A stretch of 38,531 bases of DNA from Apostichopus parvimensis (Eukaryota; Echinodermata; Holothuroidea; Aspidochirotida; Stichopodidae). Location: the NCBI GenBank assembly GCA_000934455.1, contig KN886143.1:23676-62206 (forward strand). The letters run 5' to 3'. Made by a program: the position numbers and the translations under genes. Positions 33,418 through 38,531 of this stretch are shown one piece after another. Position 1 is the first letter of the stretch. Every line of letters starts with the position of its first letter. Under the pieces are notes generated by a model that did no database searches, was not told the origin of the DNA, and saw only the letters and a program-made list of their open reading frames with translations.

Positions 33418-34218
33418 TACGGACAAACCAAATTGAATAGCTTTGAAGTAAAGAATAATAATCATAGCGACAACTAAGAAGCACCCTGACAACAACTAAA
33501 TATATCATTTGAAACCTTTAGAGAGGTACACAATTAGGAATGATTTCATATATATTTACTTCTCCAATCACCTAAAAACATTTTAAAACACTTTTGTTTC
33601 CCTCTTATTGATGTTATTCTGTGTCATTACATATTAAGGTAGATTTCATAGTTCATAATGCTAAAACACTCACTTTAGGGAGTGGAGATATTCTGTGATT
33701 TTTTTAAGGGTTAAATAAATGTGTGTAAAGTAGTAACAGTACATGTATAAATCAATCCTTTATTGTACTTTTTTAAAGGTTTCACATGAGTTACATTGAC
33801 TTATACAATATATAAGTTATAATGGCAAAAACATGTTAGATGCCAATGTTAGGAGGTATTACCTTTTCACACAAAAAATATACAAAAGTGTAACCAAATA
33901 GTCCAATATGCAAATTTGATCAATTTTATTGATCGCATATTTGCTACAGAAGTCATGCTGGGCCGAAGTCTGGTGATGTGTGTGTTGTGTATTGATTTTT
34001 AGTGTTGCTGAGAGTCACTTCGAAACTTAACAATATACTTTTCATATTCAGTATATATCTCCCCGGGGAATTACACCTCATGCAACCTAAGCAAATAACC
34101 TGCATTATATAGTAAGTGTGAATCTACTTCATACCTCAGCTCTAACCTATCTCATCCCTACATATGCACTCTGATTTTCCTACTTAAAAAAAAAAAATTG
34201 GTTTAAATTGTTATCATT
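33418..34218. other. No gene seen
   Basis: AT-rich non-coding sequence with an A run at about 34186-34198. No exon, RNA gene or full repeat is supported. Confidence 0.5.
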
Positions 34219-34665
34219 TTAGCCCTTCTGCAAGGTTGCTGCAAGTTTGTAGGAATTTCTTCTCAACAGTTGCACAATTTTCAAATGACAGTTCATCTGC
34301 TTTAACAGATCCAACACAACTACCCAGTCAACACCTGTGTACATAGTATCATGTGGAATCCAATGTGGAATCCAATATGACTCCCAGTGTACAGTAATGC
34401 GCTCATTTTTTTCACTGTAAATTCTGCTCTCTTCGGAAGGTAGTCGTTCCTGCAAGAATAATTCATTTGCAATTTTTTTTCCCCGTACGTAGCTTACAGG
34501 AGCTAAGGAGGCAATTGACCTCCTTGGAAATTCATTTATGGTAATGAAGAGCCCCCCAAGCTGAGTCAGTTGGGAAGAGTTCACAGCGAGGGAATTATCT
34601 GAAAATATATCACCAGATAGAGCCAAGTCAAACGAATCGAAATAACGATATACAAATTTGAACCA
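34219..34665 (-). other. Unassigned open reading frame (possible exon or repeat ORF)
   Basis: On the minus strand the frame is open from just after a TGA (34666-34668) to a TAA at 34219, about 148 residues, the longest frame I followed. It has no ATG near its start: the first Met codon lies well inside (in HDTMYTGVDW). If real it would therefore be an internal exon, a fragment or a decayed gene. The translation is mixed and soluble-looking, with WFKFVYRYFDSFDLALSGDIF early, SYVRGKKIANELFLQERLP in the middle, a duplicated WIPH (YWIPHWIPHDT), and DWVVVLDLLKQMNCHLKIV before the end. I do not recognise the family. No polypyrimidine tract or good donor flanks it. It could be a chance frame, an exon of a minus-strand gene or part of a transposon protein. 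Confidence 0.25.
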
Positions 34666-34668
34666 TCA

Positions 34669-36289
34669 TCAATTATAGTATTTTGATGCTGGAATGGATT
34701 TTGGATGCATAATTGGAATAAATAAACTGACTATGTACATGCATGTTTGTGGAAATGTTTACTGCATGGTTGATGTGCACATTAATGAGATGAGGAGGAA
34801 ACACTAGTTATATGGCTGAAGGTAATTTCAATTAATTAAATTATGGCTACTGTTGTATGCAGTGATTTTTATGAACATCCCAACCAGCCTTTATGTTCAT
34901 GCTGTCAACTTCAGACTTAGTATTTTTACCCATGCTGTGATCCCCCTCAGCTACCCTACCCTCCCCCTCCCCTCTCACCCCTGTTTTGATGAAAATTTTG
35001 TTCCAATTACAAATCAGTAACCTTTCTCATGCAGTAATATTAATTTTCTTCAGAGTTTCCCCATTTTTCCTCTCCACTCTCTTCTCCTTCTTTAACTTTT
35101 CACTTAACTCATTCATTTTTTCATTCCAGTATAAATATAAAATTTATAAACAGGAGTCATAAAATATGTTAAAAGGAAGTAACTCTCGCTTCACCTTCCC
35201 CTCTCCTCCCTTTCCATTCTCACCCTTCCCAGCCCTCTCTCCCTCATCCCATTCCACTTTCCCCTTTCCCCTCCCCACCCCCCCATCCAATTCCCTCACC
35301 CATCTCCCATGTTCATAATTCCTGGCATCTGCACACATTAGAATGTGCTAAATTTGAGGAAAAAAACAAAACAACAACTAAAAGGTCCATCAGTGTAGTC
35401 TACTAAATTAAATTCCATTTTATCTTCCTTGCGTGAAGTTTTCTTAATTAATTCCTATCTGAGATACTACCTGTTTACTACCAAAAACAAAAATCCTGCC
35501 TTTTGGTCAATTTCAGTCGCTGACTTTTATAAACCGAACCAAAGATGCACGGTTTGATCTGTAATGCAAACTTGTGTTGCCCGAAAGTTGTCTGTCAGAA
35601 ATTACAATCGTAATGAAAATCAAGAAAAAAAAAGTGTTCATTGCTATAACATCTTGTTTCCTCAATGTCTTACAGTTTTCACTCAGAGGCTGCTGAATTG
35701 CCTAACATCTGTTCAGACACTCACAACATTCCCCACAAATGTTTTTACTGCCGATTTCGTCGCTTTGAGGCTTTTAATCTAAGATACATCATATTTTTTC
35801 CTTTTCCACGCTGTTGAGAAAAACTTAGCCTTGGTTTAGAAATATAATCTTTTTTTCAGGATTATAACTGAGTCATCCAAAAAGACTTCATTTATCCTTG
35901 AAATAAACATATGTTATAGCAGAGAGATCTCATTTTTTTAATCTTATTTTTATCTTTTCTCCCTTTGCTATTTTCTCGAGTATGAGATTTCTCGCTCCGG
36001 GAATGTCTGCGTAATTAGAAATTTGATTCGTTGAGTGACTGCAGTAATTGCGTGTGGATATTCTCTATACATAATATATCTTATATCTTAGATGGATGCA
36101 GTGTTGAGAGTCAGGTGACATATCAATGAATATCATCAGATAATAATTATCAAAATATACTCTATATATTTTGATGAGATTTTGTAATGAAATATTACCT
36201 TAAAATGAATCACGGGTGGTTGGAAAAGTTGGTCAGGAATCCGTTTTCACATATGAAATATGGTTTATTCCTCTTTTGATTTTGGGTTC
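34669..36289. other. No gene seen; polypyrimidine tracts
   Basis: Two C/T-rich tracts stand out, at about 34941-34981 and 35180-35315. The second is more than 100 bases long with few purines. The minus-strand frame 35144-35338 is just the Gly/Glu/Lys-rich translation of that tract. No exon is supported. Confidence 0.5.
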
Positions 36290-36560
36290 GAGCAGTTTGG
36301 TACATGATAAGATTGAGCAGTTTGGTACATGATAAGATTGAGCAGTTTTGTAAATGGTAAGATTGTGAAGTCTTTTACATCAGTAAAGACTGAGAAATTT
36401 TGTAAATGATAAGATTGAACAGGTCTGTACATGATAAGATTGAGCAGTTTTGTACATCATAAGATTGTGCAGTCTTTTACATGAGTAAAGATTGAGTAGT
36501 TTTGTTCATGATAAGATTGAGTACTTTTGTACATGATAAGATTGAGCAGTATGTACATCA
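36290..36560 (+). repeat. 25-bp minisatellite with four-unit higher-order period
   Basis: About ten full units and one partial, starting at 36290, 36315, 36340, 36365, 36392, 36417, 36442, 36467, 36494, 36519 and 36544. The standard unit is GAGCAGTTTTGTACATGATA plus AGATT, 25 bases. The units at 36365 and 36467 are a different 27-base variant that reads GTGCAGTCTTTTACAT plus AGTAAAGATT. They lie 102 bases apart, so units 4-7 and 8-11 form a higher-order repeat. The first two units are identical, which points to recent duplication. Confidence 0.92.
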
Positions 36561-38531
36561 TCTTTAAAATGTTAGATTTACTTCGCTCCCCGCTTACCTG
36601 TCTCCCCACAACATTAGCACCTCATTCTACCGTGTCTAGTATGCCCTGGTAATCTTTTAACACTGTGCACCCTCAGTGACCGGCCACTTCCGGTCAATGC
36701 CCGTCCTTCTCATTCTACCACCCAAAGTGTTTACACATACGTTTTCTTTAAAGAAATCTTTAAAGTGATAGTTTTAAGCTGAAACAAATTAAAGTTACCT
36801 TCATGACACCGTAGTATAAAAATTGTATATTTGATTGAAGAATCTTCAAAACTGACTTGAGTGGGTTTACAATCTCTGAAAAGCAGAGTTTGCACACAGA
36901 GATCTACTGCTTTTCATGCTGCTTACTGAAGCATTAAAAAAAAAAAAAAAAAGTCTGTTACTTTTAATTTAGATTAATTGTGTGTTTGTTTTCCCCCATT
37001 AATGATTGAAAGATATAGAAAGAATATTTCAATTAAGACAAACTGAATCTATTGTGGCTATAGCTTTATAGAAAGATCGCCCTCGTTGAATCTAATCAGG
37101 ACTTCATTTCATTCCTAACATTGTGATAATGCTGAAGGGAAATGCGTACTACAAACATGTTTCACTTTGCGAGTGCATTGTATATGGATACTGTATTTGA
37201 GTGCCCCATTATTTAAAAGAGAATAATATTATTAATTCCAATAATCTCTTGTTGTACAACTTCTGCTGTGGTTTATACTTGTGTTCCAAAGATGATCGTC
37301 ATCGAGTTACTATGGTGATCATAAAATAGAGTTCATTCCCGGTCACTTCCTCTGAATAGATTGGAAAGTAATGTAAGTTCAGCATAAGAGGATACAGTAC
37401 CATTTAGAAACAAATATCCACAACCAGGGGATATCATTTTCATCATTTAACTTACTTCCAATGTGAAAGGTATATGTGTCCATATATAGATTAGTTAAAC
37501 ATTTGATTTAAATTTAAAGAAATGATATATAAAACCTGAAATTGATCCTAACTGAATTTTCTAGTCCTCTTCCACCCCCTCCCCCTCCCATCCCTCATAC
37601 AATCCCTTCTCCAAAAAAAGAAAATACATGTAAACTTAATCATTCAGTGAAAAATAAGGTTTACATTCATATGATGCAATTATCGAAAACTATAGTCTTG
37701 AAAAGGAAACTAATCTACGGGTACATTTAATGATACCTCCATGTACAAGTATGGTGTATCCCGTCATGTCAAAGACCCATTTCTGTGGCTAGTTGGAAAT
37801 CTTAACTTCAGGAAAAAAGCCTGCAGGAATCAAATTCCCCTGATCAATTGTGCATGTGTGTGTGTTAGAGCCAGAAATGGTGGCGCTATACAGAAACCAT
37901 GATAATACAGGCTTTGGTTGTACCTTGACGTCATGCATAGAATTATCAAGTCACCCCATTATTTATACATGGCTCTGGTGAATATCCAGCTTTGGTTTCT
38001 TGTTATCACTGTTGCCGTTGATTGATTCTGCTGGCAAATTATGCAAGAATCAATTTGAAATAAGCAGATCAGTAATTTATGTCATAAACTTTCATCAGTT
38101 TCTGTTAATTGCTTATTCTGGAAAGATTAACTGTAAATATGTTTGGGATTGAACTGAAGACTGAAAATTGTCATAGACTACATTGAATCTAGTTGTGCAT
38201 GTTTATTGTATGATGTCTTATTGGTGACTTGATCGATAGCAAGTCAATTATAGCCCATATATATATATTCTGGATAACACAAAGCCCTAGGTCATCAAAA
38301 ACACTATTAGGTATCAATAGCATTCTGTAATCTTATAATTAATGTACTTATGACATGAGTTAACCCCATCTGTAAATATGAGTTGTTCTCATTCATTATC
38401 TATACTGATTACAATTGTTATATATTGGTGCAACACTTTTGATTCAAAGCAGATCAACCCAAATGAGAACACACAAGCAGGCAGTTTCCACCCCGTCCAG
38501 TCGAGGATTTGTTTGTGTATTGGGGGGGGGG
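36561..38531. other. No gene seen; ends in a G run
   Basis: Contains a 17-base A run (36936-36952) and a C-rich patch (about 37570-37592). The window ends in ten G (38522-38531). No exon or mobile element is supported. The proline-rich start of the frame at 37542-37730 comes from the C-rich patch. Confidence 0.55.

Noticed and set aside
35144..35338. Gly/Glu/Lys-rich minus-strand protein
   Set aside because: It is only the translation of a polypyrimidine tract.

Overview
This is an AT-rich, non-coding-looking stretch of animal nuclear DNA. The signs are many short tandem repeats, long G/C homopolymer runs, a tRNA-derived SINE family, decayed LINE fragments and three short hAT-type transposons, with no long open reading frame. 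The longest stop-to-stop frame I followed is about 149 codons, and nothing resembles bacterial gene density or operons. The mix suggests an invertebrate deuterostome, perhaps an echinoderm such as a sea cucumber. That is an impression from repeat style, not a demonstrated identification. The window starts in a C run and ends in a G run, as contigs often do where assembly stops.

Layout. 1-4088: nothing clear beyond G-rich and A/T runs. 4089-4440: an ~86-bp minisatellite. 5471-5510: a perfect 40-bp palindrome. 5781-6129: a 349-bp hAT-type MITE with an 8-bp target duplication. 6708-6720: a DR1-like nuclear-receptor site. 7387-7757: the 3' end of a dead LINE. 10205 onward: a weak exon candidate. 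13139-13564: a 133-bp tandem array. 14697-15047 and 22399-22664: two minus-strand copies of one tRNA-derived SINE, whose tails are the (TATG)n microsatellites. 19650-19735: a fragment resembling a LINE tail. 21238-21420: a polypurine tract. 25260-25310: a cluster of GATC sites. 29027-29902: an 876-bp non-autonomous hAT-type element with many copies of the octamer GGAAGAAA at both ends. 31976-32160: a second LINE 3' end of a different type. 32879-32906: a fused acceptor/donor matching a recursive splice site. 33018-33409: another hAT-type MITE. 34219-34665: an unassigned minus-strand open frame. 36290-36560: a 25-bp minisatellite with a higher-order four-unit period.

Interpretation. The simplest reading is that the window lies in a long intron or intergenic region. 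The 'zero-length exon' splice signal on the + strand, with the weak + strand acceptor near 10204, slightly favours the inside of a long intron of a + strand gene; RNA data would be needed to show it. I found no multi-gene system here. The most notable items are the recursive-splice-like site, the 876-bp hAT element with its end arrays, the higher-order minisatellite and the SINE family.
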